Shown: positions 8,626 through 16,596 of the stretch, piece after piece
Layout: each line of letters starts with the position of its first letter
How positions within the stretch are numbered: position 1 is the stretch's first letter
NCBI GenBank assembly: GCA_020847045.1
Contig: JADLCT010000006.1
Location: 44,661-108,660, forward strand
DNA length: 64,000 nt
Reading direction: 5' to 3'
DNA from: Bryobacterales bacterium
GTDB taxonomy: Bacteria > Acidobacteriota > Terriglobia > Bryobacterales > Bryobacteraceae
Made by a program: the position numbers and the translations under genes
The notes under the pieces: model-generated
The model's input: the letters and a program-made list of their open reading frames with translations, nothing else
Databases searched by the model: none
What the model was told of the DNA's origin: nothing

Positions 8626-9367
8626 CCGCCTCCTGGCGGTTGTTCTTTCGTGCGCAGTCCTTTCCGCTTCCGACCAGGCTGGTGTTCTGAGGATTCGTCC
8701 GGAAAATCCCAATCAACTACAACAGTCAATTACAGATGGTAATTCTCAAAAAATTACCATTGTAGTTGAGGATTCTGCTGGACTTCCGGTTCCTAGAGCC
8801 GCTGTCAGTTTTCGTCTCCCCGACACCACTCCCTCCGGACTCTTTCAAAACGGCTTGCGGTCCGAAATTGGAATTACGAATGCGGACGGCAAAGTCACGC
8901 TGGACGCGATTCGATGGTCCGGCGGCACGGGCACTGTTCCTTTGCGCGTGACGACGGCCAAGGATTCCCGGCGTGCGGGGGTAATCCTGGACTTGGAGGT
9001 AGGGGAGGCCCTGGTCTCGGAGCCAGTGCCTGCCTCAATCGCACCCAAGCCCAGCCGCAAGGTAGCAGCACAGGGCCGGGAGCATGATTTAGGAAAGCCC
9101 ATCGTTCTGGGCGCTGCGATTGCTGTTAGGGCTCAGCCACCAGCGTCGGCTGATCTAGTGGTTCCTCGGTACGACCCACCAGCTTTTTGGAAGAAGAAGT
9201 GGTTTCTGATCACGTTGGCGGCTGCGGGAGCTTTGACGGCGGGCTATTTTGGTTCAAAAATGATTGCTCGATCACCAATAAGTTCCACATCTCCAGTTTC
9301 CCCAGGTGATATATCAAAACTACCCGTGGTCATCGGACCACCCACGATTACGGTCGACAAGCCATGA
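8564..9367 (+). CDS. Secreted Ig-like-domain protein with a C-terminal membrane segment
   Basis: About 267 residues. A hydrophobic export signal (LLAVVLSCAVLSAS) follows a short N-terminal extension. Next comes an Ig-like domain of the Big_1/invasin kind (ITIVVEDSAGLPVPRAAVSF, GITNADGKVTLDAI). A basic Lys-Lys-Lys then precedes a single transmembrane helix (WFLITLAAAGALTAGYFG) and a tail of about 35 residues. The start is ambiguous: ATG 8564 or GTG 8582, both overlapping the phosphatase. Its last codon overlaps the next ATG as ATGA. AT content is visibly higher than in neighbouring genes. The family is unknown to me. Confidence 0.7.
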   Translation: MPRDNLVVRTTLQSSCCGGPSRLLAVVLSCAVLSASDQAGVLRIRPENPNQLQQSITDGNSQKITIVVEDSAGLPVPRAAVSFRLPDTTPSGLFQNGLRSEIGITNADGKVTLDAIRWSGGTGTVPLRVTTAKDSRRAGVILDLEVGEALVSEPVPASIAPKPSRKVAAQGREHDLGKPIVLGAAIAVRAQPPASADLVVPRYDPPAFWKKKWFLITLAAAGALTAGYFGSKMIARSPISSTSPVSPGDISKLPVVIGPPTITVDKP

Positions 9368-10095
9368 GGACATTTCTGTTAATCACTGTGGCAACATTGT
9401 GCTTGAGCGCTCAGGTAACACTGCGACCGCCTGCTTTTGGTTGCCAGGTGACGGCTACAGGAGCACTTCGTTCACTGTACGGAGTGCCGTCCAGCGTATT
9501 TGCTGAAGTCGTTACGAGCGAGGTTGTGTCGGCGTCGTGCTCCTCACGATTGACGCTATACCAGACGGGCGATCGCGTAGTGCTGCTCTCTGGAGAGGAG
9601 CAGTACGAATTTGAGACGGCGGAACCACTCCTGTTCGCGGCGGGTGATGGTGTCGCCGCCGCCGTTTCACCCTCGACTGGCATGATGCGAATCTGGAGCC
9701 AGGGAGCCTGGGTTGAGTCCCCAGAACCGCTTCCGTCCGGCGTGCGCACTTTACGGTTGACGGGGATGTCTCTAATGGCTCTTGTAGATGATCGGATCAT
9801 TACTATTAATGTAGATACAAATGTACGGGAGACCCACTTTCTCCCCTTTACCATTACCTCCCCTGTCGCCGTCCTAACGCCTGATTCAATTATTACGATT
9901 GTCGATTCAACGTGGAATCGTTGTGGACCTTCCGGCTGCCAGCCCTTGTCGAGGGCACCGTCCGGGGTGACTTCGCTTACGGTCCTGAACCAGCAGTGGC
10001 TCACGGCGCACCTGGAGAACGGCGACTCCCTGGCCGTTCGTCCATCCTCCACGGGCGTCGAGTCCTTCCAACTCCCAGGAGAAGATCGTCTATGA
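9364..10095 (+). CDS. Secreted, probably beta-propeller-like protein of unknown function
   Basis: A 243-residue protein with a signal peptide (MRTFLLITVATLCLSAQ). The body is rich in short beta strands with propeller-like alternation (MMRIWSQGAWVESPEPL, LMALVDDRIITINV), but no YVTN, NHL or Kelch signature. It has several Cys (one each near residues 27 and 59, and the GPSGCQPL segment), which suggests disulfides. ATG overlaps the upstream stop by four bases, and its own stop overlaps the next start the same way, implying translational coupling. Base composition is more AT-rich than in flanking housekeeping genes. No name can be assigned. Confidence 0.65.
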   Translation: MRTFLLITVATLCLSAQVTLRPPAFGCQVTATGALRSLYGVPSSVFAEVVTSEVVSASCSSRLTLYQTGDRVVLLSGEEQYEFETAEPLLFAAGDGVAAAVSPSTGMMRIWSQGAWVESPEPLPSGVRTLRLTGMSLMALVDDRIITINVDTNVRETHFLPFTITSPVAVLTPDSIITIVDSTWNRCGPSGCQPLSRAPSGVTSLTVLNQQWLTAHLENGDSLAVRPSSTGVESFQLPGEDRL

Positions 10096-11471
10096 AGCAC
10101 GGCTTCTGCCTTCCCTTCCTCGCTCTGATGCTGTCTGCTCCGCGTCTGCATGCAGAGTTTGTTCTCTACCAACTCGGTGACGATGGCAAGGAGACCCCTG
10201 TCGTGAACCGTGTTGTCATGAGCGACACCACGGCGGGGGATGCGAGTGAGGTCCGTTTCCGCCTGCGGAACACGGGTGCGAAAAATGGCTTTGTGAACAG
10301 CACCTACGTTCGCGGTGCGGGCTTCACGACATCCGGTACGCCATCGTTCCCATTCCTGGTTGTGCCAGGCTTGAACATGGACTTCCGCGTTCGCTTTCAG
10401 CCGAACGGTCCAGGCACCTTCAGCGGGACGCTCTTCGTGAATGACCTGCAGGTGTTTATTCTGGGCAGGTCTCCTGACGTGGCATCTGTGTGGGTGGATC
10501 AGGGCGGCGCCTGGAGGATGGTTACGAATCAGGACGAGGTGGATTTCGGACGTGTTCAGGCCCATGGCACCAGTGCGCTGCGCTTTGCGTTCCGAAACAC
10601 AGGAGGGCTGGCAGTGCGCGTGACGGGTGCGCAGTTGCTGCCCGGTGCGTTCGTGTTTTCAGAACCGCTGGCGCTACCTGTTGAGCTGCCGCCGGGCCGT
10701 GAATTGGTTTTCCGGATGCAATTTGAGCCGTTGCGCGGGGGGATCTTTCGCTCAACATTGCTTGTGGATGGCCGGACGATCAAACTGGCGGGCAGCGCCT
10801 ACGAGCCGCCGCTACCGGAGCCAATCCTCTCCTTCCCCTCGGCCACTTATGAGAGCGGCCGGCAGCAGCCGCTTCTGGTTCGATTCTCAGAACCCGCTCG
10901 CGGGAATGGCGTGATGCTTCTGACACTCACCTTCACGCCGCAACAGGGTGCGCCGGATGATGCCGCCGTTCAGTTCGTGTCCAACTTCCAGCGCAAGCTT
11001 TCTTTCGATGTCCGCACCGGCGATGAGGGACTGCGCTGGAAAGGCAACCCGGAAATTCTCTTTCAAACTGGCACGACAGCCGGCGTGATTCAATTTACAA
11101 TTACCTATGATTCCTCGTCCCGGTCGGCCGAGTTTGTCATTCCGGCGGCGGTTCCCCAGCTTGTTTCGGCGCAACTGCAAAAGACGTCCAGCACCGTTGT
11201 ACTGACGCTGTCGGGCTTCGATAACGCGCGTTCGCTGTCCGCGCTCTCCTTCACCTGGTATCACAAGGACGGTTCTGTGATTGGAGGAGCGCCGCTGGTG
11301 AGCCAGGTGGGCCCGGCGTTTGCGCGTTACTTCAGTGGATTCAATGGCGGGGGTGGCTTTACCCTGCGTGCCGCGTTTCCCGTGAGCGGCTCGCCGGAAA
11401 ACATCGCGGGCCTGGTTCTGGAGGCCACCAATGCCGCCGGTTCCCAGCGAACCGAAAAGATAGTCTTCTAG
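10092..11471 (+). CDS. Secreted choice-of-anchor-D (ASH/HYDIN-like) domain protein
   Basis: A 459-residue protein. The signal peptide (FCLPFLALMLSAPRLHA) ends near residue 20. Two successive beta-sandwich modules of the choice-of-anchor-D type follow: RFRLRNTGAKNGFVNSTYV with FRVRFQPNGPGTFSGTL, then VDFGRVQAHGTSALRFAFR with FRMQFEPLRGGIFRSTL. The last 230 residues are further beta-rich modules without a recognised name. The start ATG 10092 overlaps the previous stop as ATGA; longer in-frame readings start inside the previous gene and lack a signal peptide. Such domains usually sit on secreted or surface proteins. The ligand is unknown. Confidence 0.78.
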   Translation: MKHGFCLPFLALMLSAPRLHAEFVLYQLGDDGKETPVVNRVVMSDTTAGDASEVRFRLRNTGAKNGFVNSTYVRGAGFTTSGTPSFPFLVVPGLNMDFRVRFQPNGPGTFSGTLFVNDLQVFILGRSPDVASVWVDQGGAWRMVTNQDEVDFGRVQAHGTSALRFAFRNTGGLAVRVTGAQLLPGAFVFSEPLALPVELPPGRELVFRMQFEPLRGGIFRSTLLVDGRTIKLAGSAYEPPLPEPILSFPSATYESGRQQPLLVRFSEPARGNGVMLLTLTFTPQQGAPDDAAVQFVSNFQRKLSFDVRTGDEGLRWKGNPEILFQTGTTAGVIQFTITYDSSSRSAEFVIPAAVPQLVSAQLQKTSSTVVLTLSGFDNARSLSALSFTWYHKDGSVIGGAPLVSQVGPAFARYFSGFNGGGGFTLRAAFPVSGSPENIAGLVLEATNAAGSQRTEKIVF

Positions 11472-11492
11472 TCTCACATTCCATGCTTCATC

Positions 11493-12281
11493 ATGGAAGT
11501 GATGCAGGCCGCTCTCACCATCGCTGGTTCCGACCCGAGCGGCGGCGCCGGTATTCAAGCCGACCTTAAAACATTCCACCAGTTCACCGTGTACGGGGAA
11601 GCTGTGCTGACACTGATCACCGTGCAGAACACGCGCCGGGTGTCCCGTGTGGAGGTACTGCCTCCCGACCTTGTCCTGCAGCAACTGGACGCCATTCTGG
11701 AGGACATCCCCCCACAGGCGATGAAGACGGGAGCGTTGGGCAACAGGGCCGTGGTCGAGTCTTTGGCGGATCGCTTGCGATCGGTTGCGATTCCACTGGT
11801 GATCGATCCTGTGATGATCAGCAAGCATGGTTCGCCGCTGCTGGGGGAGGATGCGGCGTCCAGTTTACGGCGTGAGCTTCTGCCGCTGGCGGCGCTGGTG
11901 ACACCGAATGTGTTCGAGGCCGCGCTGCTGGCGGGCCGTGAGATTGCGACTTCTGGCGATGCGCGGGAAGCGGCGCGCGCGATTTATGACCTTGGCCCTC
12001 GCGCGGTGCTGGTGAAGGGCGGGCACCTCCAGGGTGACGCCACGGACATCCTGTACGACGGTAGTGGTTTCCACGAGTTCACCGCGCCGCGAACCGCCAC
12101 GCCGCATACGCATGGCACCGGGTGCACCTACTCGGCCGCGATTACCGCCAGCCTCGCGCTTGGGCTTCCTCTTGTGGAGGCCGTGGCGCTCGCCAAGCGG
12201 TTCATCACCGCCGCCATACAAAAAAACCCCGGCCTCGGTGGAGGCCAGGGTCCTGTGAACCATTTTGCCGCCGTGTTCTAG
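11493..12281 (+). CDS. thiD: Hydroxymethylpyrimidine/phosphomethylpyrimidine kinase ThiD
   Basis: ThiD phosphorylates HMP and then HMP-phosphate for thiamine synthesis. It belongs to the ribokinase-like fold. The 262-residue protein has the family start ALTIAGSDPSGGAGIQADLKTF, the LTLITVQNT segment, VIDPVMISKHGSPLL, and the anion-hole/catalytic motif HGTGCTYSAAITASLALG. The start may be ATG 11493 or 11502. It lies 21 bases after the ASH-domain gene and so could share its transcript. Its stop overlaps the stop of moeZ on the opposite strand (CTAG), and its 3' end contains the moeZ terminator. Confidence 0.95.
   Translation: MEVMQAALTIAGSDPSGGAGIQADLKTFHQFTVYGEAVLTLITVQNTRRVSRVEVLPPDLVLQQLDAILEDIPPQAMKTGALGNRAVVESLADRLRSVAIPLVIDPVMISKHGSPLLGEDAASSLRRELLPLAALVTPNVFEAALLAGREIATSGDAREAARAIYDLGPRAVLVKGGHLQGDATDILYDGSGFHEFTAPRTATPHTHGTGCTYSAAITASLALGLPLVEAVALAKRFITAAIQKNPGLGGGQGPVNHFAAVF
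12220..12250 (-). terminator. Intrinsic terminator of the cysM-mec-cysO-moeZ operon, inside thiD
   Basis: Read on the minus strand, a 10-bp stem (12250-12241 with 12236-12227, one G-T pair) closes a CACC loop and is followed by seven T (complement of A 12220-12226). It lies about 30 bases past the moeZ stop, wholly within the coding end of the convergent thiD gene. Confidence 0.85.
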
Positions 12282-13432
12282 TATTTGGGAACGGACGGGT
12301 CCACCTGATCGGACCAGGCGATAATTCCGCCTTTCAGATTGGTCAGGTTGGAAAATCCCTGCGTCTTCAGGAAGTCGATCGCCTTGGCTGACCGGCCTCC
12401 CATCTTGCAGTGAACGACGATATCGTCGGCGGGATTCAGCTCAGCCAGCCTCTTCGGCAGTTCGCCCAACGGGATCAGCACGGAGCCCGGGATGCGGCCA
12501 ATCTGGAACTCGTGCGGCTCCCGCACGTCCACCAGAACGAACTTGCTGCCGGAGTCCATCTTGGCCTTAAGGCCCTTGGCGTCGATTTCGCCCATTGCCA
12601 GCGCACCTCCTGCCGGCGGCGGTGGCGGCGCGGCCGGGATTCCACAAAACTGTTCGTAGTCGATGAGTTTGGTTACTGTCGGGTTGTCTCCGCACACCGG
12701 ACATTCCGGATTGCGGCGCAGCTTGAGCTCGCGGAACTTCATGCCGAGGGCGTCATAGAGCATCAGCCGGCCGACGAGAGGCTCACCGGCGCCCAGAATC
12801 AGCTTCACCACCTCGGTGGCTTGGATCAAACCTACAACGCCCGGTAGAATGCCGAGCACACCACCTTCGGCGCAGCTTGGAACCAGCCCGGGCGGCGGCG
12901 GTTCCGGGTACAGGCAGCGGTAGCATGGTCCGCCCGGGTAGGCGAACACCGTCGCCTGCCCTTCAAAGCGGAAGATGGAGCCGTAGGCGTTCGGCTTTTT
13001 CAGCAGAACGCAGGCATCGTTCACCAGATAACGCGTCGGGAAGTTGTCGGTCCCGTCGGCCACAAGGTCGTAATCCTTGATGATGTCCAGGGCGTTGTCG
13101 CTCTTGAGAGCCGTCTCATGGCGCACCACGTTGATGAACGGGTTGATGTCGAGCATCGTCTCGATGGCCGAGTCGATCTTCGCTTTCCCGACATCCTTCG
13201 TACCGTGGATCACCTGGCGCTGCAGGTTGGAAAAATCCACCACGTCGAAATCCACCAGTCCGATGGTGCCCACGCCCGCCGCGGCCAGGTACAGAGCCAT
13301 CGGCGCGCCCAGTCCTCCCGTGCCCACCAACAGGACTTTCGCCTGCTTCAGCTTCAACTGGCCCTCCATGCCGACTTCGGGCATGATCAGGTGGCGTGAA
13401 TAACGTTGAATCTCGTCGTTGGTAAGCTGCAC
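12278..13432 (-). CDS. moeZ: MoeZ-type adenylyltransferase/sulfurtransferase (MoeB domain plus rhodanese)
   Basis: The E1-like domain (about residues 1-245) has the nucleotide-binding GTGGLGAPMALYLAAAGVG, the acidic VDFDVVDFSNLQRQ segment, and a zinc Cys pair CPVCGD. The rhodanese domain (about 285-375) has the active-site loop CKMGGRSA. Such fusions adenylate the C-terminal glycine of a ubiquitin-like carrier and then convert it to a thiocarboxylate. Here the carrier is almost certainly the adjacent CysO-like protein, whose stop lies one base before this GTG start. It could also serve MoaD or ThiS. Length 384 matches mycobacterial MoeZ closely. Confidence 0.9.
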   Translation of the reverse strand: MQLTNDEIQRYSRHLIMPEVGMEGQLKLKQAKVLLVGTGGLGAPMALYLAAAGVGTIGLVDFDVVDFSNLQRQVIHGTKDVGKAKIDSAIETMLDINPFINVVRHETALKSDNALDIIKDYDLVADGTDNFPTRYLVNDACVLLKKPNAYGSIFRFEGQATVFAYPGGPCYRCLYPEPPPPGLVPSCAEGGVLGILPGVVGLIQATEVVKLILGAGEPLVGRLMLYDALGMKFRELKLRRNPECPVCGDNPTVTKLIDYEQFCGIPAAPPPPPAGGALAMGEIDAKGLKAKMDSGSKFVLVDVREPHEFQIGRIPGSVLIPLGELPKRLAELNPADDIVVHCKMGGRSAKAIDFLKTQGFSNLTNLKGGIIAWSDQVDPSVPKY

Positions 13433-13433
13433 G

Positions 13434-13709
13434 TTACCGGCCTCCGGCGATCGAAGGCACGATGGTCACCGTATCGGTGGCCGCCACCTGCGCCTTGTCC
13501 TTGCCCAGGTAGCGGATGTCCTCGTCGTTCACATAGACGTTCACAAAGCTGCGCAGCTTGCCTTCGTCGTTGTACAGATTTTTCTTCAGCTCCGGATACG
13601 CCGACGTCAGGGCGCCGAGGATCTCGCCCACGGTCACTCCGGCCACCTCGACACTGTCCTTCTTATCCGTGTACTGACGCAGCGGCGTCGGGATCATCAC
13701 TTTCGGCAT
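13434..13709 (-). CDS. cysO: CysO-like ubiquitin-fold sulfur-carrier protein with a GGR tail
   Basis: A 91-residue MoaD/ThiS-fold protein. From memory it is closely similar to mycobacterial CysO (KLRSFVNVYVNDEDIRYLG and the terminal VTIVPSIAGG). The start is set at ATG 13709 because AGAGGAG lies five bases upstream; the in-frame GTG at 13715 is poorer. The last residues are Gly-Gly-Arg, so the diglycine is not at the very end as activation requires. The adjacent JAMM protease could trim it. In the pathway the thiocarboxylated carrier donates sulfide to CysM, giving a carrier-cysteine adduct. Confidence 0.88.
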   Translation of the reverse strand: MPKVMIPTPLRQYTDKKDSVEVAGVTVGEILGALTSAYPELKKNLYNDEGKLRSFVNVYVNDEDIRYLGKDKAQVAATDTVTIVPSIAGGR

Positions 13710-13721
13710 GCACACTCCTCT

Positions 13722-14144
13722 TTAGCTCAGCAGCTCGAGGGCTTCCTCGGGCGCTTCAGTCTGTTCCATGTTTGGCAGAAAACTCTTGGCGTGGTCGAAC
13801 CGGCCAGCCTTCACGCTGACTACAACAAAGGAATACCACGGGCAGGAGTTCTTCAGGTCGGTCTCACTGAAGTAGGCGTCGTGGTCGGGATGAGAATGGA
13901 AAATACCGATGAGGTCCAAACCCCGGCCGCGCGCCACTTTGTCGGCCCGTAGCAAATCCTCAGGACGAAGCTCGTACCGGGTCATTCGCGGTCCGGCATG
14001 AACGTTGTCCAAAGGAAGCGCCGCGGTCACATGTTTGGTATCGCCGTCGTTCCGGCCCAGCATGGCCCCGCAGCACTCGTTCGGATACACCGCCTCCGCA
14101 TGGGCGCGCATCACCTGCCAGGCTTCATCGCCAATGCGGATCAT
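13722..14144 (-). CDS. mec: Mec-type JAMM metallopeptidase (M67 family)
   Basis: A 140-residue JAB1/MPN/Mov34 protease. The zinc motif is complete: the Glu in PNECCGAML near residue 22, then HSHPDHDAYFSETD, which matches H-x-H-x7-S-x2-D. The mycobacterial counterpart Mec cuts cysteine off the CysO-Cys adduct. Related JAMM enzymes trim residues that follow the diglycine of sulfur carriers. Its ATG overlaps the stop of cysM by four bases, and cysO follows 12 bases after its own stop. The context makes the cysteine pathway role very likely; trimming of the GGR tail is an inference. Confidence 0.9.
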   Translation of the reverse strand: MIRIGDEAWQVMRAHAEAVYPNECCGAMLGRNDGDTKHVTAALPLDNVHAGPRMTRYELRPEDLLRADKVARGRGLDLIGIFHSHPDHDAYFSETDLKNSCPWYSFVVVSVKAGRFDHAKSFLPNMEQTEAPEEALELLS

Positions 14145-15139
14145 ATCCCCTCACCCATCATTCCCCGGCCCTGATTCCGGCGCCAGTCAAATTCCGGATC
14201 GTCCCAAAAGTGCTCGCTCAGGTACTTGTCCGCCGCATCGCACAGGATGGTGACAATCAGGCCGGATTCTCCGTTTGAAACCAGCCTCTGAGCCAGCTTC
14301 GCGGCTGCCACCACGTTTCCCCCTGAGGAGATGCCCACCAGCAACCCTTCGCTCTCCGCCAGACGGCGCACCATCCGGTAAGCGTCTTCGGTTTCCACCC
14401 AGATGTTCTCATCGGCGAACGATGGATCGTAGATGCCCGGCACGATGGCGGCCGGCATGTGTTTCAAACCTTCCAGGCCGTGAAAGCCGACCGAAGGCTG
14501 CATGCTCACGCATTTCACGGCGGGCAACTCCTGGCGAAGGCGCCTGGAGGTTCCCATGAAGGTTCCCGAGGTGCCCATGCCAGCAACAAAATGGGTTACT
14601 TTATTATTTGATTGTTGTAGTATTTCTACGCCAGTCGTGTTGTAGTGCGCCTGCCAGTTCGCATTATTGTTGTACTGATCCGGATAGAAGTAAGCTTCGG
14701 GGCTCTCGGCGTAAATCTGGCGGCAGCGCCGGATGGCCCCGTCCGAACCCTCTGTCGGGTCGGTCAATACCAGTTCGGCGCCATAGGCTTTGAGGATTCG
14801 CTTCCGTTCCGGCGAAGCGTTCAAAGGCAAGCAAAGCTTCACCTTGTACCCCTTTGCCGCGCTCACCATGGCATACGCGATTCCGGTATTGCCGCTGGTG
14901 GCGTCCAGGATCACCTTGTCCGGGGTAAGGGCGCCGCTCCGTTCCCCTTCCAGAATCATGTTCAAAGCTGGGCGGTCCTTCACCGAACCACCTGGATTGA
15001 AGTATTCACCCTTGGCGTAAATCTCTACGCCGGGGAACTCGGTGGAGATGCGCGGAAGGTGGATAAGGGGAGTGTTCCCGATGTGAGACAGAAGACTGCC
15101 CGGGTTCGACTCGCAAGACTTGGGGACTGCGACCGCCAT
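14141..15139 (-). CDS. cysM: PLP-dependent cysteine synthase (CysM type)
   Basis: A fold-type II PLP enzyme of 332 residues. The PLP lysine is in NPGGSVKDRPALNMI, the substrate loop is DATSGNTGIAYAM, and the phosphate-binding loop is GMGTSGTFMGT. Its place in front of mec, cysO and moeZ suggests the CysO-dependent enzyme that uses O-phosphoserine, rather than O-acetylserine sulfhydrylase. The segment GLEGLKHM carries Lys where I recall mycobacterial CysM having a substrate-binding Arg. The start ATG 15139 lies about 20 bases from the predicted transcription start and lacks a clear Shine-Dalgarno. Confidence 0.9.
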   Translation of the reverse strand: MAVAVPKSCESNPGSLLSHIGNTPLIHLPRISTEFPGVEIYAKGEYFNPGGSVKDRPALNMILEGERSGALTPDKVILDATSGNTGIAYAMVSAAKGYKVKLCLPLNASPERKRILKAYGAELVLTDPTEGSDGAIRRCRQIYAESPEAYFYPDQYNNNANWQAHYNTTGVEILQQSNNKVTHFVAGMGTSGTFMGTSRRLRQELPAVKCVSMQPSVGFHGLEGLKHMPAAIVPGIYDPSFADENIWVETEDAYRMVRRLAESEGLLVGISSGGNVVAAAKLAQRLVSNGESGLIVTILCDAADKYLSEHFWDDPEFDWRRNQGRGMMGEGI

Positions 15140-15161
15140 GGAAAAAGTGGGTCTAGCCTAT

Positions 15162-15190
15162 TTTATCGAAATCTACTGTTTCTCTGTCAA
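15162..15190 (-). promoter_or_regulatory. Sigma-70-type promoter of the cysM operon
   Basis: On the minus strand a perfect TTGACA (complement of 15185-15190) is followed, after 17 bases, by GATAAA (complement of 15162-15167). Transcription would start near 15155, giving a leader of about 15-20 bases to ATG 15139. This supports cysM as first gene of the operon. Confidence 0.7.
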
Positions 15191-15210
15191 GAAGTAGGGA
15201 TTCGGCCCAC

Positions 15211-15921
15211 CTACCGGCCGAAGACCTCGCCTGGGTATAGGATGTGCAACGCCACCAAAAAGATGGGAGAGAAAAGAGAGTCAAATACCTTCCAGGCGAT
15301 GAGCAGACCGATCATTTGGTAGGGACCCATCTGGTCGCGCCAATCCATCAATTTCTGTGCGGCGTTTTCAGAGAGCAGGACGTTAATCGCGCCGAAGCCG
15401 TCCAGCGGAGGAAACGGGAGCAGGTTGAAGGTGGCAAGAATCAGATTGAGCGAAAACAGAATGCTGAAAAAGGTGGCGAAGCCGCCGGCCACTCCGCCGC
15501 TCGCTTCCACCAATCGTGAGATGCCCAACGCCCCAGGGAGTTGGAAAACTCCTGACCGCAAACAGATTTGAATAATGAGTCCCGACACTAAAACGAGTAC
15601 AAAATTAGCCATTGGCCCCGCGAGTGCCATCCAACCGGAGCGCCGAGGGTGCCTCCGCGCCCAATATGGATCATAAGGCGCGCTGGCCCACCCCATCATC
15701 CAGCCGCTAAACATGAATGTGAGCAACGGAACAAGAATCATGCCGAATGGCTCGCGCTGCATGTGCGGCATCGGGTTCAGTGAGACCTGGCCTACTGAGT
15801 AGGCGGTCAGGTCCCCACCCCATTTGGCCGCTAACGCGTGCGCAGCCTCATGGCAAGTTGTGGAAAGAAGGAATGCCACGTACCAAAGCATTCCTAGGGC
15901 GATGGTCTCCGATATCTCCAT
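15211..15921 (-). CDS. M50-family (site-2-protease-like) membrane metallopeptidase
   Basis: A 236-residue integral membrane protein with the zinc motif HEAAH inside the first helical region (TTCHEAAHALAAKWGG) and a second ligand segment NLLPFPPLDGFGAI, the counterpart of NPDG motifs. Five or six hydrophobic segments are visible. No PDZ or CBS domain is present, so it belongs to the small rhomboid-length S2P group that cleaves within membranes. The substrate is unknown. It sits upstream of the cysM operon on the same strand, but the promoter at 15162-15190 separates the two units. Confidence 0.88.
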   Translation of the reverse strand: MEISETIALGMLWYVAFLLSTTCHEAAHALAAKWGGDLTAYSVGQVSLNPMPHMQREPFGMILVPLLTFMFSGWMMGWASAPYDPYWARRHPRRSGWMALAGPMANFVLVLVSGLIIQICLRSGVFQLPGALGISRLVEASGGVAGGFATFFSILFSLNLILATFNLLPFPPLDGFGAINVLLSENAAQKLMDWRDQMGPYQMIGLLIAWKVFDSLFSPIFLVALHILYPGEVFGR

Positions 15922-16038
15922 GGCCGGTGTTTTGGACTCCCCACGTCAGCATATCGCACGCGAGGGGTTTCATTCCGCCGGTAAGTGATTTTGTGGCTGG
16001 TGGCCATCTCCCGGGGGGTCACCACGCGGTGTCTACGG

Positions 16039-16542
16039 TCACCCCTTCAACATGCGGTGACGTTTGCGCTCACCGGAGGCCGCTGTGAGCGCCGGGGTGG
16101 CGATTTTTTCCGAGTTCAGACCGCGCGCCGTAAAGATGGAGGCCGCCTTGGCCAACATGCTCACGTCGCCGCCTTCCTCCACGGTCAACTCGTGCTCTAC
16201 CCAGTTGGAAAGAGGGAGGTTACGGAAGTACAGCCGCTCCTGGAGCACCATGGACTTCTTGTTCAGGAACAGGGACTTGCTTTCCCGCATGTAGTGCCGC
16301 TCTTCCACGCGGAACTCGCCCAGGAAATCGTCCATGGACCGGCGCCTGGTCTCCTCCTCGGTCGCTTTCAAGCGAGCCTCGGTCTCTTTCTCCATGCCTT
16401 TCAGCGAGGACCGCGCCTCCACCAGAGCCTCGCGCTCCTTAGCCAAAGCTACTTCCATCCTGGCTTGCATGATGTAGAAGGAAAGCAGCGCGCTCCCGGC
16501 CGCCGTAAACAACGGGAGAAACATCCAGAGCATGGCGTCCAT
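16039..16542 (-). CDS. Membrane-anchored coiled-coil protein of unknown function
   Basis: A 167-residue protein with an N-terminal transmembrane helix (LWMFLPLFTAAGSALLSFYI) and a charged coiled coil over about residues 28-75 (KEREALVEARSSLKGMEKE). A compact C-terminal part follows (FRVEERHYMRESKSLFL, LQERLYFRNLPLSNWVEHEL). The tail is basic. It lies on the same strand as the glycosyltransferase gene, with a gap of about 55 bases, and may share its transcript. I do not recognise a family. The protein is probably cytoplasm-facing and may organise an envelope complex, but that is guesswork. Confidence 0.75.
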   Translation of the reverse strand: MDAMLWMFLPLFTAAGSALLSFYIMQARMEVALAKEREALVEARSSLKGMEKETEARLKATEEETRRRSMDDFLGEFRVEERHYMRESKSLFLNKKSMVLQERLYFRNLPLSNWVEHELTVEEGGDVSMLAKAASIFTARGLNSEKIATPALTAASGERKRHRMLKG

Positions 16543-16596
16543 AGTTCCACTCCTTCCGGATCAATCGGCCTCTTTGTGGCCGGTCTTTAGAGGATT

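Noticed and set aside
9411..10565. Minus-strand frame of 384 codons opposite the secreted proteins
   Set aside because: The plus-strand genes have signal peptides and coupled start/stop overlaps; the antisense product has neither.
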